Below, in pieces: positions 51,252 through 60,073 of a stretch of DNA of 64,000 nt. Both the position numbers and the translations under genes were made by a program. Each line of letters begins with the position of its first letter. The first letter of the stretch is position 1. Source of the stretch: Mycolicibacterium sp. MU0053. Its GTDB lineage: Bacteria; Actinomycetota; Actinomycetes; Mycobacteriales; Mycobacteriaceae. The stretch is taken from assembly GCF_963378095.1 (NCBI RefSeq), contig NZ_OY726397.1, positions 2,542,001-2,606,000 of the forward strand. Direction: 5' to 3'. The notes beneath the pieces are model-generated. The model did no database searches and was not told where the DNA came from. It was given only the letters and a program-made list of their open reading frames with translations.

Positions 51252-53258
51252 TCAGGACAATTCGGCGACGGTCAACAGGTGGCGGGTGACCGTCTCGGTC
51301 TCGGCCACCAGCACGCGCTGCGCGGTGTCCTGCTTGCCGAGCAGGGCGGCGGCCTGCCGGAGTTGCGCATCGGCCTCGGCCAGATGTCGCGCGTCGATGG
51401 TCCACATCTGTCCGGCACTGGGCAACCCGCCGCGCAGCGCGTCGACGTAATCGTCGACCGCCACCACGAACCGCGGGTCCAGCGTGCTGTGCTGCACGGC
51501 GGCCAGCTGGGCTTCCAAGGCGACGCAGGCGCCGGTCATCGCATTGAGCGCGGCGCGGTACGCGGTGAGCCAGCGGCGCACCTGCGCGATATCGGTGCGC
51601 GCCGCGCCACTGGCGGCCTCGAACGCCGATCGGGCTCCGCCGACGCGTTGCCAGGCCGCGGCCAGCGCCACCTCCGGGTGGTCCAGGGGGTGCACGAACG
51701 CCCGGACCACCGTTGCCGCGTAATCGCTTTGCGCGCGCAACAACTCGCCGGCGCGCTGGCGCAGCCGGACCAGCGACCGGTCGGCCAGCACCACGTGACT
51801 GGCCACTGCCAGACCACCGCCCACGATCGTGGCGATCAGTCGTTGGCCCATGGTCGCGCTGTCGGTGCTGCCGTCCAGGTCGATCAGGAACACGATCGCC
51901 GCGGCCAGCGCGGCATACAGCGGTACGGCGCCGTAACGGGTCACCGCGTAGCCCGCGCCGAGCAGCAGCACCGCCAGCAGCACCGACACCATGCCGCTGG
52001 GTCCCCACAGCACCGAGATCGAACTGGCCGCGAAGACTCCGACGCTGACCCCGGCGACCCGGGACACGCACCGGGTGTAGGTGTGCGCCGTTTCGGGCCG
52101 CAGCACCATCAGCGCGGTCAACGCGATCCAGTAGCCCTGATGGGTGTCGGTGATCCGGGCAATGGCGGTGCCGGTGGCCACGGCCGCGGTGAGCCGCAAC
52201 GCGTGCCGCATGATCGGCGAATCCCCGTTGCACTGCGCGCGGATGGTCGCCCGCGCCACGTCGAAGAAGCCGAGCATCCCGTCGGGCGGCGATTTCTCCG
52301 GCCGGACTTCGGCCGGCAGGCCGGTGAGTTGCAGCGCACAGGCCCGGGCCACCTGATCGTGCAGCCGCCGGGCCGCCACGGCCGCCGACCCGGTCAGCGC
52401 CGCCGCCGAATCGTCGGCCCGGCGCAACGCGATCGCGGCATCGGCGCCCGCGGTGCGGCCGGCCTCGCCGATTGCGGCGAGCGCGTCGGCACAGGCCAAC
52501 AGCACCTCGCGGACCGCGGGATCGGCGGCGTCGGCGCGCAGCGCGTTGATCGTCATCGCGATGCGCTCGGGCAGTGCGTGCATGCCCCGGAAGGCCGGCG
52601 GTCGACGCCGCGAGTGTCGGTCGGCCCCGCCGACGGCCGCGCGCAATTCGATCAACGGGGTGGGGTCCCAGGTGCTCGTCGGATCCAACGCCAACCGGCG
52701 TGCGGTGGTGGCCACCCACAGGTGGGTGTCGGCCAACGCCGCCCGGTGGGCCACCCAGCGCTGCCGCGGCCACGCGGCGACGAGCAGCGCCTGCAACAGC
52801 CCGGCCGCGATCGCGAATGCCGCCGCCGTCAACGATTCCCGCAGCGTCCCCGGCAACGCGCCGCCGCCCACCGGAGCGGTCACCATCAACGCGGCACCGG
52901 CCGCGGCGGCCAGCCCGGCCTGCGCACTGAGCGCCCACAACAGTCCGGCGCCGAGGCTCCACAGCAGCACCACGGGCAGGAATATCAGGGCGTACGGCGC
53001 GCTCAGGTGGCCCAGCAGGACTGCCACGCCCAACCCGGCGGAGACCACGACCACCATCGGCAACCGGCGCACGGCGCTGTCCTGTAACGCGGTGGCACCC
53101 GCGATCGCCGCGGTACCGCCGGCGGCCACCGCCGCGGCCGGCGAACCCCAGTGCAGCGCGGCGGCCACCGCCAGGAGTACTCCGACCAGACTGCGGGCCA
53201 CTTCACCGATGTACGGCCATGATTGCGGTAGGGCGGGGCCCCTGAACATGCCTGCCAT
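51252..53258 (-). CDS. FUSC-family integral membrane protein (aromatic-acid exporter-like)
   Basis: A 668-residue membrane protein with two homologous hydrophobic halves. Each has five to six TM helices (about residues 15-180 and 350-470), separated and followed by cytosolic helical regions. The second half contains HQGYWIALTALMVLRPETAH with TYTRCVSRVAGVSVGVFAAS, the signature of the FUSC/YccS/AaeB family. AaeB-type members export aromatic carboxylic acids; substrates of mycobacterial members are unknown. An ATG at 53258 gives the full first helix; one at 53249 is possible. It starts back to back with the EthD-like gene and leads a run of leftward genes that ends with the channel at 39556. 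Confidence 0.82.
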   Translation of the reverse strand: MAGMFRGPALPQSWPYIGEVARSLVGVLLAVAAALHWGSPAAAVAAGGTAAIAGATALQDSAVRRLPMVVVVSAGLGVAVLLGHLSAPYALIFLPVVLLWSLGAGLLWALSAQAGLAAAAGAALMVTAPVGGGALPGTLRESLTAAAFAIAAGLLQALLVAAWPRQRWVAHRAALADTHLWVATTARRLALDPTSTWDPTPLIELRAAVGGADRHSRRRPPAFRGMHALPERIAMTINALRADAADPAVREVLLACADALAAIGEAGRTAGADAAIALRRADDSAAALTGSAAVAARRLHDQVARACALQLTGLPAEVRPEKSPPDGMLGFFDVARATIRAQCNGDSPIMRHALRLTAAVATGTAIARITDTHQGYWIALTALMVLRPETAHTYTRCVSRVAGVSVGVFAASSISVLWGPSGMVSVLLAVLLLGAGYAVTRYGAVPLYAALAAAIVFLIDLDGSTDSATMGQRLIATIVGGGLAVASHVVLADRSLVRLRQRAGELLRAQSDYAATVVRAFVHPLDHPEVALAAAWQRVGGARSAFEAASGAARTDIAQVRRWLTAYRAALNAMTGACVALEAQLAAVQHSTLDPRFVVAVDDYVDALRGGLPSAGQMWTIDARHLAEADAQLRQAAALLGKQDTAQRVLVAETETVTRHLLTVAELS

Positions 53259-53283
53259 TATGCAGCTCGGTAGGTTCGCGCTT

Positions 53284-53988
53284 GTGGAGAAGGTGATGCT
53301 GGTGCTGCAATCCGGCGACGCGGACGAGTCCTGGTGTCAGCGTTTGCGTGGTCCGGTCGCCACGGAACTGCTCGATCTCGACCTGCCCGGGTTGGCCGTC
53401 AACGTCAAGGATGCCGCGGTTCGGGATTCGTTGATGACGCTGACGACGCTGGATCCGCCGGCCTGCGCGGTGGTCAGCCTGTGGACCGACCAGCATTACG
53501 GACCGCAGGTCGGCGCCGCAATACGATTGCTGTCTGCCGAATCCGACGCTGTCGCGGGCTATCTCGTCACCGAATCCGTCCCGCTGCGCGCCCCCGAAGT
53601 CGAATTCGGGCTTCGCACACCGGGATTGGCCAACGTCGCGCTGCTGCGGCGGCCGCCGGAACTGGATGAACAGACCTGGCGCACCCGGTGGCTCCGCGAC
53701 CACACCCCGGTGGCGATCGAAACCCAGGCGACCTTCGGCTACACCCAGAACGCCGTCGTGCGACCGCTGGATTCGGACGCACCGCGGCTGGCGGCCATCG
53801 TGGAGGAGCTGTTCCCGGACGCCGCGGTGGCCGACCTCAAGGCCTTCTTCGGTGCGGCCGACGAGCAGGACCTGGCCGACCGGATCGACCGCATGGTGGC
53901 CAGCACGTCGGCGTTCGGGGCCAACCAGAACGTCGACACCGTGCCCACCAGTCGCTACCTGCTCCGCTCGGCGCACCGCCCTCGGTAG
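53284..53988 (+). CDS. EthD/dimeric alpha-beta barrel-like protein
   Basis: A 234-residue protein that looks like a pair of dimeric alpha/beta-barrel units. It begins MEKVMLVLQSGDADESWCQR and contains TWRTRWLRDHTPVAIETQAT followed by FGYTQNAVVRPL, an EthD-type strand-helix-strand with the characteristic DHTPVAIE segment. Such proteins assist P450 systems or degrade aromatic and sterol intermediates; no direct role can be given. I chose the GTG at 53284, because an upstream ATG (53260) would add an unrelated-looking tail and crowd the divergent FUSC promoter. The enoyl-CoA hydratase gene follows after 11 bases, implying co-transcription and a role in acyl-CoA catabolism. Confidence 0.72.
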   Translation: MEKVMLVLQSGDADESWCQRLRGPVATELLDLDLPGLAVNVKDAAVRDSLMTLTTLDPPACAVVSLWTDQHYGPQVGAAIRLLSAESDAVAGYLVTESVPLRAPEVEFGLRTPGLANVALLRRPPELDEQTWRTRWLRDHTPVAIETQATFGYTQNAVVRPLDSDAPRLAAIVEELFPDAAVADLKAFFGAADEQDLADRIDRMVASTSAFGANQNVDTVPTSRYLLRSAHRPR

Positions 53989-53999
53989 GCTCTGACCCC

Positions 54000-54755
54000 G
54001 TGACACTGACGATCGCCGATCAGAACCGGGTGCGCACCCTGACGCTCGATCGGCCGGAGGCGTTGAACGCCTTCGACGAGGAGCTCTACGACGCCACCAC
54101 CGTTGCGCTGCGGGCGGCCGCCGCGGATCCGGAGGTCTCGGTGGCGCTGCTGACCGGCACCGGCCGCTCGTTCAGCGCCGGCACCGACCTCGGCGAAATG
54201 CAGGCGCGGATCACCGATCCCGATTTCACGCCGGGGGAGTACGGCTTCCTGGGGTTGGTGGACGCGCTCGCCGATTTTCCCAAGCCGCTGATCTGCGCGG
54301 TCAACGGGCTCGGAATCGGGATCGGCGCAACGATTCTGGGCTTCGCGGATCTGGCGTTCATGGCGACCACAGCGCGGCTGAAGTGCCCGTTCACCAGCCT
54401 GGGGGTGGCACCGGAAGCGGCGTCGTCCTACTTGTTGCCGCAGCTGATCGGGCGCCAGAACGCCGCGTGGGTGCTGCTGTCCTCGGAGTGGATCGACGCC
54501 GAGGAGGCCCACCGGATGGGCCTGGTGTGGAAGGTCTGCGAACCCGAGGACCTGATGTCGGAGGCGCGCCGCCACGCCGAGGTGTTGGCGTCACGTCCGC
54601 TGAGCAGTCTGATGGCGGTCAAGCAGACCATGACCGCGCCGATCGTCGCCGAGGTCCGCGCGGCGCGCGAGCGCGAGAACGCGCGCTTCGCGGAGTTGAT
54701 GGGAACGGCCGCCAACGCCGCGGCGCTGGCCGATTTCAATCAGGGCAGAAGTTAG
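54000..54755 (+). CDS. enoyl-CoA hydratase/isomerase (crotonase family)
   Basis: A 251-residue crotonase-fold enzyme. It has the first oxyanion-hole region LLTGTGRSFSAGTDLGEMQA and the second NGLGIGIGATILGFADLAFM. At the position of the first catalytic Glu of true hydratases, the helix reads KPLICAVNGLGIGIGATILG, and PFTSLGVAPEAASSYLLPQL carries Pro-Glu at the second; an isomerase or a variant hydratase is as likely as a classic hydratase. The start is a GTG at 54000. It is coupled to the EthD-like gene upstream. The stop overlaps the convergent bfd stop by four bases (54752..54755). Confidence 0.85.
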   Translation: MTLTIADQNRVRTLTLDRPEALNAFDEELYDATTVALRAAAADPEVSVALLTGTGRSFSAGTDLGEMQARITDPDFTPGEYGFLGLVDALADFPKPLICAVNGLGIGIGATILGFADLAFMATTARLKCPFTSLGVAPEAASSYLLPQLIGRQNAAWVLLSSEWIDAEEAHRMGLVWKVCEPEDLMSEARRHAEVLASRPLSSLMAVKQTMTAPIVAEVRAARERENARFAELMGTAANAAALADFNQGRS

Positions 54756-54940
54756 CTGGCGACGACGCTGTTCATCTTGGCCGACTCGGCCTCGATGATC
54801 GCCCGCACCGTCCGGCGGCACCGGCCGCAGTCCGTACCGGCGCCACACGCGAGCGCGACCTGCTTGGATGTGCAGGCCCCCTTGGCGACGGCATCGGCGA
54901 CTTCGTGGCTGGTGGCACCGGTGCAGAGGCAGACGAACAT
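54752..54940 (-). CDS. bfd: bacterioferritin-associated ferredoxin
   Basis: A 62-residue [2Fe-2S] protein. The four cysteines are Cys4, Cys6, Cys38 and Cys41 (VCLC and CGAGTDCGRC), the same spacing as in Bfd. Bfd binds the bacterioferritin surface, passes electrons through the heme to the iron core and releases Fe2+ when iron is scarce. It is divergent from bfrA, and three IdeR-like boxes lie between them, so release and storage can be switched in opposite senses. AAGGAGG lies eight bases before the ATG at 54940. The 3' end overlaps the enoyl-CoA hydratase gene by four bases. Confidence 0.93.
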   Translation of the reverse strand: MFVCLCTGATSHEVADAVAKGACTSKQVALACGAGTDCGRCRRTVRAIIEAESAKMNSVVAS

Positions 54941-54984
54941 CGACGTTGCCTCCTTGCTGAAATCGCGTGCGATGAATTTCGCTG

Positions 54985-55003
54985 TTAGTGGAGTCTAACC
55001 TAA
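54985..55003. promoter_or_regulatory. IdeR-like box 1, bfd/bfrA region
   Basis: TTAGTGGAGTCTAACCTAA matches 15 of 19 positions of the IdeR consensus, with a perfect right half. It is the box closest to bfd (45 bases upstream of its ATG) and is well placed to repress bfd when iron is plentiful. Confidence 0.7.
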
Positions 55004-55012
55004 CTAATCCGG

Positions 55013-55031
55013 TATTGTTAGGGCTACCTAC
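55013..55031. promoter_or_regulatory. IdeR-like box 2, bfd/bfrA region
   Basis: TATTGTTAGGGCTACCTAC matches 14 of 19 consensus positions. It lies ten bases after box 1 and seven before box 3, an array like those through which IdeR activates mycobacterial ferritin genes. On its own it would be weak. Confidence 0.5.
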
Positions 55032-55037
55032 CCTCAG

Positions 55038-55056
55038 ATATGTGAGCCTTACCTAC
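55038..55056. promoter_or_regulatory. IdeR-like box 3, bfrA-proximal
   Basis: ATATGTGAGCCTTACCTAC matches 15 of 19 positions, with AGCCTTACCTA as a strong right half. It ends 56 bases before a TAGATT hexamer (55113..55118) that could be the bfrA -10, so it sits where an activator upstream of -35 would bind. Confidence 0.6.
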
Positions 55057-55140
55057 CCGGCATTGTTTGCGGTGCCGCGGCGATTCGACGTGTCTTCGGT
55101 ATCGGATTGGGCTAGATTCGACGTACGCGGTTGCGACGTC

Positions 55141-55159
55141 CAGCCCACGTGGACTGCGG
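55141..55159 (+). promoter_or_regulatory. predicted MrsI-binding site in the bfrA leader
   Basis: CAGCCC (55141..55146) pairs with GGGCTG of the putative MrsI (11072..11077). GGACT (55151..55155) pairs with AGTCC (11064..11068), and CGG (55157..55159) pairs with CCG (11060..11062). These are 14 Watson-Crick pairs in antiparallel register, interrupted only by a 4/3-nt loop and one G-G mismatch. The site is 40-58 bases before the bfrA ATG and downstream of the likely -10 (55113..55118). MrsI represses bfrA in M. tuberculosis. Confidence 0.6.
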
Positions 55160-55198
55160 TTTCATTCCCAGCCGGCCCCTGTGTACGAGGAGATTCCG

Positions 55199-55678
55199 AT
55201 GCAAGGCGATCCAGAGGTCCTCAAGTTGCTCAACGAGCAGCTCAGTAGTGAGTTGACCGCCATCAATCAGTACTTCCTGCACTCGAAGATGCAGGACAAC
55301 TGGGGCTTCACCGAACTTGCCGCCCACACCCGGGCCGAATCGTTCGAAGAGATGCGCCATGCCGAGGCCATCACCGACCGGATCCTGCTGCTCGACGGCC
55401 TGCCGAATTATCAACGGCTGTTCTCGCTGCGCATCGGCCAGACGCTGCGCGAGCAGTTCGAGGCCGACCTCGCGGTCGAGTACGAGGTGCTCGAACGGCT
55501 GAAGCCGGGCGTGATCATGTGCCGGGAGAAACAGGACAGCACCAGCGCGGCGCTGTTGGAGGGCATCATCGCCGACGAGGAGTCGCACGTCGACTACCTC
55601 GAGACCCAGCTGCAGTTGATGGACAAGCTCGGCGAGGAGTTGTACTCCGCGCAGTGCGTGTCGCGGCCACCGAGCTGA
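55199..55678 (+). CDS. bfrA: bacterioferritin (heme-containing, BfrA)
   Basis: A 159-residue ferritin-like protein, almost identical in length and sequence pattern to M. tuberculosis BfrA (Rv1876). Ferroxidase ligands are Glu18, Glu51 and His54, with the later EEE/H set in [20 protein letters not shown]; the heme-ligating Met52 is in [11 protein letters not shown]. Twenty-four subunits form a shell that oxidises and stores iron. GAGGAG lies seven bases before the ATG at 55199. The leader is long (about 75 bases from the likely -10), carries a predicted MrsI pairing site, and is preceded by three IdeR-like boxes. bfd is divergent, and the MFS gene follows as in Rv1876-Rv1877. Confidence 0.96.
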   Translation: MQGDPEVLKLLNEQLSSELTAINQYFLHSKMQDNWGFTELAAHTRAESFEEMRHAEAITDRILLLDGLPNYQRLFSLRIGQTLREQFEADLAVEYEVLERLKPGVIMCREKQDSTSAALLEGIIADEESHVDYLETQLQLMDKLGEELYSAQCVSRPPS

Positions 55679-55733
55679 TCCCGGTTCGCATAGCTCTGCT
55701 AACAATATCGGTGGTGTCGCCGATACACCCCGC

Positions 55734-57794
55734 GTGAGTACTTCGACGCACACGGCGACCCCGGAGCCCGGGACCACGCTGAGTGCGCGGCGGCGCAACC
55801 TGATCTTCCTTGCGGTGCTGCTGGGCATGATGCTGGCGGCGCTCGATCAAACCATCGTCGCCACCACGCTGCCGACGGTGGTCGCCGACCTCGGCGGGGC
55901 CGGCCACCAATCCTGGGTGGTCACGAGCTACCTGCTGGCCTCGACCATCGCCACCGTCGTGGTCGGCAAGCTCGGTGACATCTTCGGCCGCAAGGCCGTC
56001 TTCCAGGTGTCGGTCGTGGTGTTCCTGGCCGGCTCGGTCCTGTGCGGGCTGTCCGCGTCGATGGGCATGCTGGTGGCGTCCCGCGCGCTGCAGGGCGTCG
56101 GCGGCGGCGCCCTCATGGTGACCGCCATGGCCGTGATCGGCGAGGTGATCCCGCTGCGCGAGCGGGGCAAGTACCAAGGTGCCCTGGGCGCGGTGTTCGG
56201 CGTCACCACGGTCATCGGCCCGCTGCTCGGCGGCTTCTTCACCGACCACCTGACGTGGCGGTGGGCGTTCTGGATCAACATCCCGGTGGCGCTGCTCGTC
56301 TTCGTCGTGGCGGCGCTGACCCTGCCCGCGCTCAGCGCCAGGTCGCGGCCGGCGATCGACTACGCCGGCATCCTGCTGGTGGGCCTCGGCGCGGCCGGGC
56401 TCACGCTGGCCACCAGCTGGGGCGGCGGCGAGTACGCCTGGTCATCGCCGATGATCGTCGGGCTGTTCATCGGCTCGGCCGTGGCGTTGGCCTTGTTCGT
56501 GGCGGTCGAATTCCGCGCCGCCGAACCCATCTTGCCGCTGCGGCTGTTCGCCAATCCGGTGTTCGCGGTCTGTTGTGTCCTGGCGTTCATCGTCGGCTTC
56601 GCGATGCTGGGAGCGATGACCTTCCTGCCGACCTACATGCAGTTCGTCGACGGCGTCTCGGCCACCGAATCCGGTCTGCGGACCATGCCGATGGTGGTCG
56701 GGCTGTTGATCACCTCGATCGGCAGCGGGTCGATCGTGGGGCGCACCGGCCGCTACAAGATCTTCCCGATTTTGGGCACCGCGATCATGGCCGTCGGATT
56801 CTTCCTGCTGTCGCGGATGAACGTCGAGACCCCGCTGTGGCGCGAGGCGCTGTACCTGTTCGTGCTCGGCACCGGCATCGGAATGTGCATGCAGGTGCTG
56901 GTGCTGACGGTGCAGAACACCACGAACTTCGCCGACCTGGGCGTGGCCACCTCCGGTGTCACGTTCTTCCGCGCGATCGGCAGCTCGTTCGGCGCGGCGA
57001 TCTTCGGGTCGGTGTTCGCTAACTTCCTGGCCGCCCGGATCGGACCCGCGCTGGCGGCCTCGGGCGCACCGCCGCAGGCCGCCGAGTCGCCGCAGGTCCT
57101 GCACCAACTGTCGGCCGAGATGGCCCGGCCCATCGTCGACGCCTACGCCGAGTCGTTGACCTCGGTGTTCCTCTACGCGGTTCCGGTGGCGGTGCTCGGG
57201 TTCGTGGTGTCGCTGTTCCTGAAGGAGGTGCCGCTGCGGGAGATCGAGGCGGCGGCCACCACCGACCTCGGCGAGGGTTTCGGGATGCCGAGCGCCGAGT
57301 CCGCCGAGAAGATCCTCGAGGTGGCGATCGGCCGGATGTTCCGGGATGCGCCCGAGATCCGACTGCGCTACCTGGCCGCGCAGCACGACTGGGATCTGGG
57401 GGTGCCGCAACTGTGGGCGTTGCTGCAGGTCTACCGCCAGCACCAGGTGTTCGGCTCGGCCGGCCTGACCGACATCGCCGAGCGGCTGCGGGTACCGCGG
57501 GAGGTGATCGAGCCGCCGTTCGAGCGCCTGGTCGACGCCGGCTGCGTCCGGCGCGCCGGGGACCAATTGGCGCTCACCCCGGCCGGGATGGCGCACGTCG
57601 ACGCCGTGTCCTCGGCCATCGTCGAACAGATCGTGGCCAAGCTGGCGGCCTCGCCGTCCTTCGGTGGCCGCCCGGATCGCCTCCAGGTCGAGGCGGCGCT
57701 GGATCGCATCGCGCACCGGATGCTGTTGCAGCGGGACTGGAACGCCGAGCCCAAAGAACTAGAACACGTTCCACTTGGACCGCCGCGCGCGTAA
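55734..57794 (+). CDS. DHA2-family MFS drug exporter with C-terminal winged-helix domain (Rv1877-like)
   Basis: A 686-residue protein. The first 490 or so residues hold 14 TM helices of the DHA2 (14-TMS) drug:H+ antiporter family, with motif [19 protein letters not shown] in helix 1 and [10 protein letters not shown] as motif A. The last 175 residues (from about 510) are soluble. The segment [40 protein letters not shown] and [20 protein letters not shown] reads like a MarR-type winged helix, unusual on a transporter. M. tuberculosis Rv1877 (687 residues) has the same length. The start is a GTG at 55734, 55 bases after bfrA. Substrates are unknown; multidrug efflux is the family role. Confidence 0.88.
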   Translation: MSTSTHTATPEPGTTLSARRRNLIFLAVLLGMMLAALDQTIVATTLPTVVADLGGAGHQSWVVTSYLLASTIATVVVGKLGDIFGRKAVFQVSVVVFLAGSVLCGLSASMGMLVASRALQGVGGGALMVTAMAVIGEVIPLRERGKYQGALGAVFGVTTVIGPLLGGFFTDHLTWRWAFWINIPVALLVFVVAALTLPALSARSRPAIDYAGILLVGLGAAGLTLATSWGGGEYAWSSPMIVGLFIGSAVALALFVAVEFRAAEPILPLRLFANPVFAVCCVLAFIVGFAMLGAMTFLPTYMQFVDGVSATESGLRTMPMVVGLLITSIGSGSIVGRTGRYKIFPILGTAIMAVGFFLLSRMNVETPLWREALYLFVLGTGIGMCMQVLVLTVQNTTNFADLGVATSGVTFFRAIGSSFGAAIFGSVFANFLAARIGPALAASGAPPQAAESPQVLHQLSAEMARPIVDAYAESLTSVFLYAVPVAVLGFVVSLFLKEVPLREIEAAATTDLGEGFGMPSAESAEKILEVAIGRMFRDAPEIRLRYLAAQHDWDLGVPQLWALLQVYRQHQVFGSAGLTDIAERLRVPREVIEPPFERLVDAGCVRRAGDQLALTPAGMAHVDAVSSAIVEQIVAKLAASPSFGGRPDRLQVEAALDRIAHRMLLQRDWNAEPKELEHVPLGPPRA

Positions 57795-57804
57795 CATCGC
57801 GCCC

Positions 57805-58299
57805 ATGAGCCGAATCGGAGACTTCCCCGACGACGATGCCGCCGGCTGGATCACCAAATCGCCGGAGATCGGGACCGCGATGGCCGGCTTCACCCACGCC
57901 GTCTACAACAGCAACCGGTTGCCGATGCGGGTCCGCGAACTGGCCCGCATCGTGATCGCGCACGACAACGAATGCGCGGTGTGCCTGAACACCCGCGACG
58001 CCGACGGCGCGGCGGCCGGGGTGGACGAGGAACTCTACGACCACGCCCTCGAGTGGCGCACCTGGCCCGGCTACAGCGAGCAGGAACGCATCGCCGCGGA
58101 GTTTGCCCACCGGTTCGGCACCGGGCACACCGAACTGCGCGACGACGAGGACTTCTGGCAGCGCGCCGCCGAACACTTCTCCGACGAGTTGCTCACCGAC
58201 CTGGCGCTGTCCTGTGCGATGTGGGTCGGCATGGGCCGGATGCTGCGCACCCTCGACATCGGTCAGACCTGCGCGCTGACCATCCCCAGCCGCGCCTGA
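57805..58299 (+). CDS. AhpD-like/carboxymuconolactone decarboxylase-family protein
   Basis: A 164-residue all-helical protein of the AhpD/CMD superfamily. The core LPMRVRELARIVIAHDNECA followed by VCLNTRDADGAAAGVDEELY shows Glu-Cys-x2-Cys (ECAVC) and a downstream acidic residue, the arrangement of AhpD-type alkylhydroperoxide reductases; a proton-relay His of AhpD is not evident. The rest of the chain (SEQERIAAEFAHRFGTGHTE, LTDLALSCAMWVGMGRMLRT) is typical of the family. It may detoxify peroxides or decarboxylate a lactone; the sequence alone does not say which. The ATG at 57805 follows the MFS stop by ten bases, so the two are probably co-transcribed. Confidence 0.82.
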   Translation: MSRIGDFPDDDAAGWITKSPEIGTAMAGFTHAVYNSNRLPMRVRELARIVIAHDNECAVCLNTRDADGAAAGVDEELYDHALEWRTWPGYSEQERIAAEFAHRFGTGHTELRDDEDFWQRAAEHFSDELLTDLALSCAMWVGMGRMLRTLDIGQTCALTIPSRA

Positions 58300-58300
58300 G

Positions 58301-60064
58301 TCAGCGCACGCCGCGAAGCAACCGACCGGGGCGCGCACCGGTGTCCACCCCGTGGCGCCGGGTGATCACCCCGTTGACCACCGTGGCGTCGTAGCCGCTC
58401 GCCGACTGGATGAGCCGCCGGCCGCCCGCGGGCAGGTCGTAGGCCATCCGCGGCACCTCGAGTCGCAGCGCGGCCATGTCGATGACGTTGAGGTCGGCCT
58501 TCTTGCCCACGCCGAGTACCCCGCGGTCGGACAGGCCGAATAATGTTGCGGTGTCCAGGGTCTGCTTACGCACCACGTACTCCAGCGAGAATTTCGGTCC
58601 GCGGTGCCGGTCGCGTGCCCAGTGCGTCAGCAGGAACGTCGGGTAGGACGCGTCACAGATCAGTCCGCAGTGCGCGCCGCCGTCGGACAGCCCGGAGACC
58701 GCCGCCGGGTGGGTCATCATGTCGTAGATCGCGTCGTGATTGCCCTCGGCGTAGTTGAAGAACGGCAGCGTCAGCATGGCCGTGCCGTCGGCTTCGAGCA
58801 TCAGGTCATACATCGTGGCCAGCGGGTCCTGGCCGCGCCGCTGCGCGATCGCCGCCACTGTCTGGTCCGGCGTCGGCTCGTAGTCCGGGGGATCGCCGAT
58901 CGGGAAGATGCGGTCGGCGCTGTGCTGGATCAACGCGAACAGCCCGTCGAACAGCGGGACGGGTTGCGCGGGCAGATCCGCCTCCGCCAGGATCTGCGCC
59001 CGCACTTTCGCGTCGGCGAGGCGACGGACGAGTTCGTCGCGGTGGTGCTCGGCGGCCAACCGGCGGTACGTCGGCCGGTGGGTGAACGCGTGGTAGCCGT
59101 GGAATCCGAACAGCATGCCGAACGGACGCGCCGCGAACTGGGCGTAGACCTCGATGCCGTTCTCCAGGGCCTTGCCGGCGCGGTCCAATTGCTCGCGCCA
59201 CAACTCCGGCGCCGACCCGGTCTGAATCATCGTGAACGACACCGGCCGCTCGATCTCACCGGCCAGCTTGGTCATCCAGTCCATCTCCCGCAGGCAGGCC
59301 TCGGCGGGGCTTTCACCCGCCGTGCCCTGCGGGGAAACCTCGAACACCGCCCGCCCGCCGGCGGCCATCGCGCGCCCCAGACCGAACAGTTCGGCCTCGG
59401 CGGCGTAGGTGCCCGGCACCGGTTCACCGTCGATGGCGCGGTGCGCTTCGGTGCGCGAGGTCGAGAAGCCGAGCGCGCCGGCCTCGATGGCCTCCTGCAC
59501 GATCCGCGACATCGCCGCGATGTCGTCCGCGGTGGCCTCCTCGTTGCGGGCGCCACGCTCACCCATGGCGTAGCCCCGCACCGCGCCGTGCGCGATCTGA
59601 GTGCCGTAATCCACGGCCAGGTGCCGTTTTTCGATGGCATCCAGATACTCGGGGAAACTCTCCCACTCCCAGGTGATGCCCTCGGCCAGGGCGGTCCCGG
59701 GGATGTCCTCGACGCCCTCCATCAACTCGATCAGCCACTGCTCGCGGCCCGGGGCCACCGGGGCGAAGCCGACCCCGCAGTTGCCGCTGACGACCGTCGT
59801 GACGCCGTGCAGGCTGGACGGCTCCAGCGTCTCGTCCCAGCTGACCTGCCCGTCGTAGTGGGTGTGGATGTCCACGAATCCCGGGGTGACGAACCGACCG
59901 GTGGCGTCGATGGTCTGCGCCGCGGTGGTCTCGATGCCACCGCCGTGGTGGTCGCGACGGCGGATCTCGGCGATGCGGCCGTCCTTGACGCCGATGTCGG
60001 CGCGGAACCGCTCGGCGCCGGTGCCGTCGACGACGGTTCCGCCGGTGATGGTCAGGTCAAACAT
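58301..60064 (-). CDS. N-acyl-D-amino-acid deacylase-like amidohydrolase
   Basis: A 587-residue amidohydrolase-superfamily enzyme of the D-aminoacylase/dihydroorotase-like group. It opens with MFDLTITGGTVVDGTGAERF, the metal motif FVDIHTHYDGQVSWDETLEP and the loop GVTTVVSGNCGVGFAPVAPG. Later come GLSDGGAHCGLICDASYPTF with metal ligand Asp and the C-terminal beta part GVLGVGKKADLNVIDMAALR. The family cleaves N-acyl groups from D-amino acids or related amides; the true substrate here is unknown. A paralogue lies two genes upstream in the same operon, with a SnoaL-like gene between. The AhpD-like gene converges on it with one base between stops. Confidence 0.88.
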   Translation of the reverse strand: MFDLTITGGTVVDGTGAERFRADIGVKDGRIAEIRRRDHHGGGIETTAAQTIDATGRFVTPGFVDIHTHYDGQVSWDETLEPSSLHGVTTVVSGNCGVGFAPVAPGREQWLIELMEGVEDIPGTALAEGITWEWESFPEYLDAIEKRHLAVDYGTQIAHGAVRGYAMGERGARNEEATADDIAAMSRIVQEAIEAGALGFSTSRTEAHRAIDGEPVPGTYAAEAELFGLGRAMAAGGRAVFEVSPQGTAGESPAEACLREMDWMTKLAGEIERPVSFTMIQTGSAPELWREQLDRAGKALENGIEVYAQFAARPFGMLFGFHGYHAFTHRPTYRRLAAEHHRDELVRRLADAKVRAQILAEADLPAQPVPLFDGLFALIQHSADRIFPIGDPPDYEPTPDQTVAAIAQRRGQDPLATMYDLMLEADGTAMLTLPFFNYAEGNHDAIYDMMTHPAAVSGLSDGGAHCGLICDASYPTFLLTHWARDRHRGPKFSLEYVVRKQTLDTATLFGLSDRGVLGVGKKADLNVIDMAALRLEVPRMAYDLPAGGRRLIQSASGYDATVVNGVITRRHGVDTGARPGRLLRGVR

Positions 60065-60073
60065 CGCGGCTCC

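Noticed and set aside
55706..55725. TATCGG/CCGATA inverted repeat before the MFS start as bfrA terminator
   Set aside because: Six pairs with an 8-base loop and no T-run is too weak to call; it could equally be an operator, and chance is not excluded.
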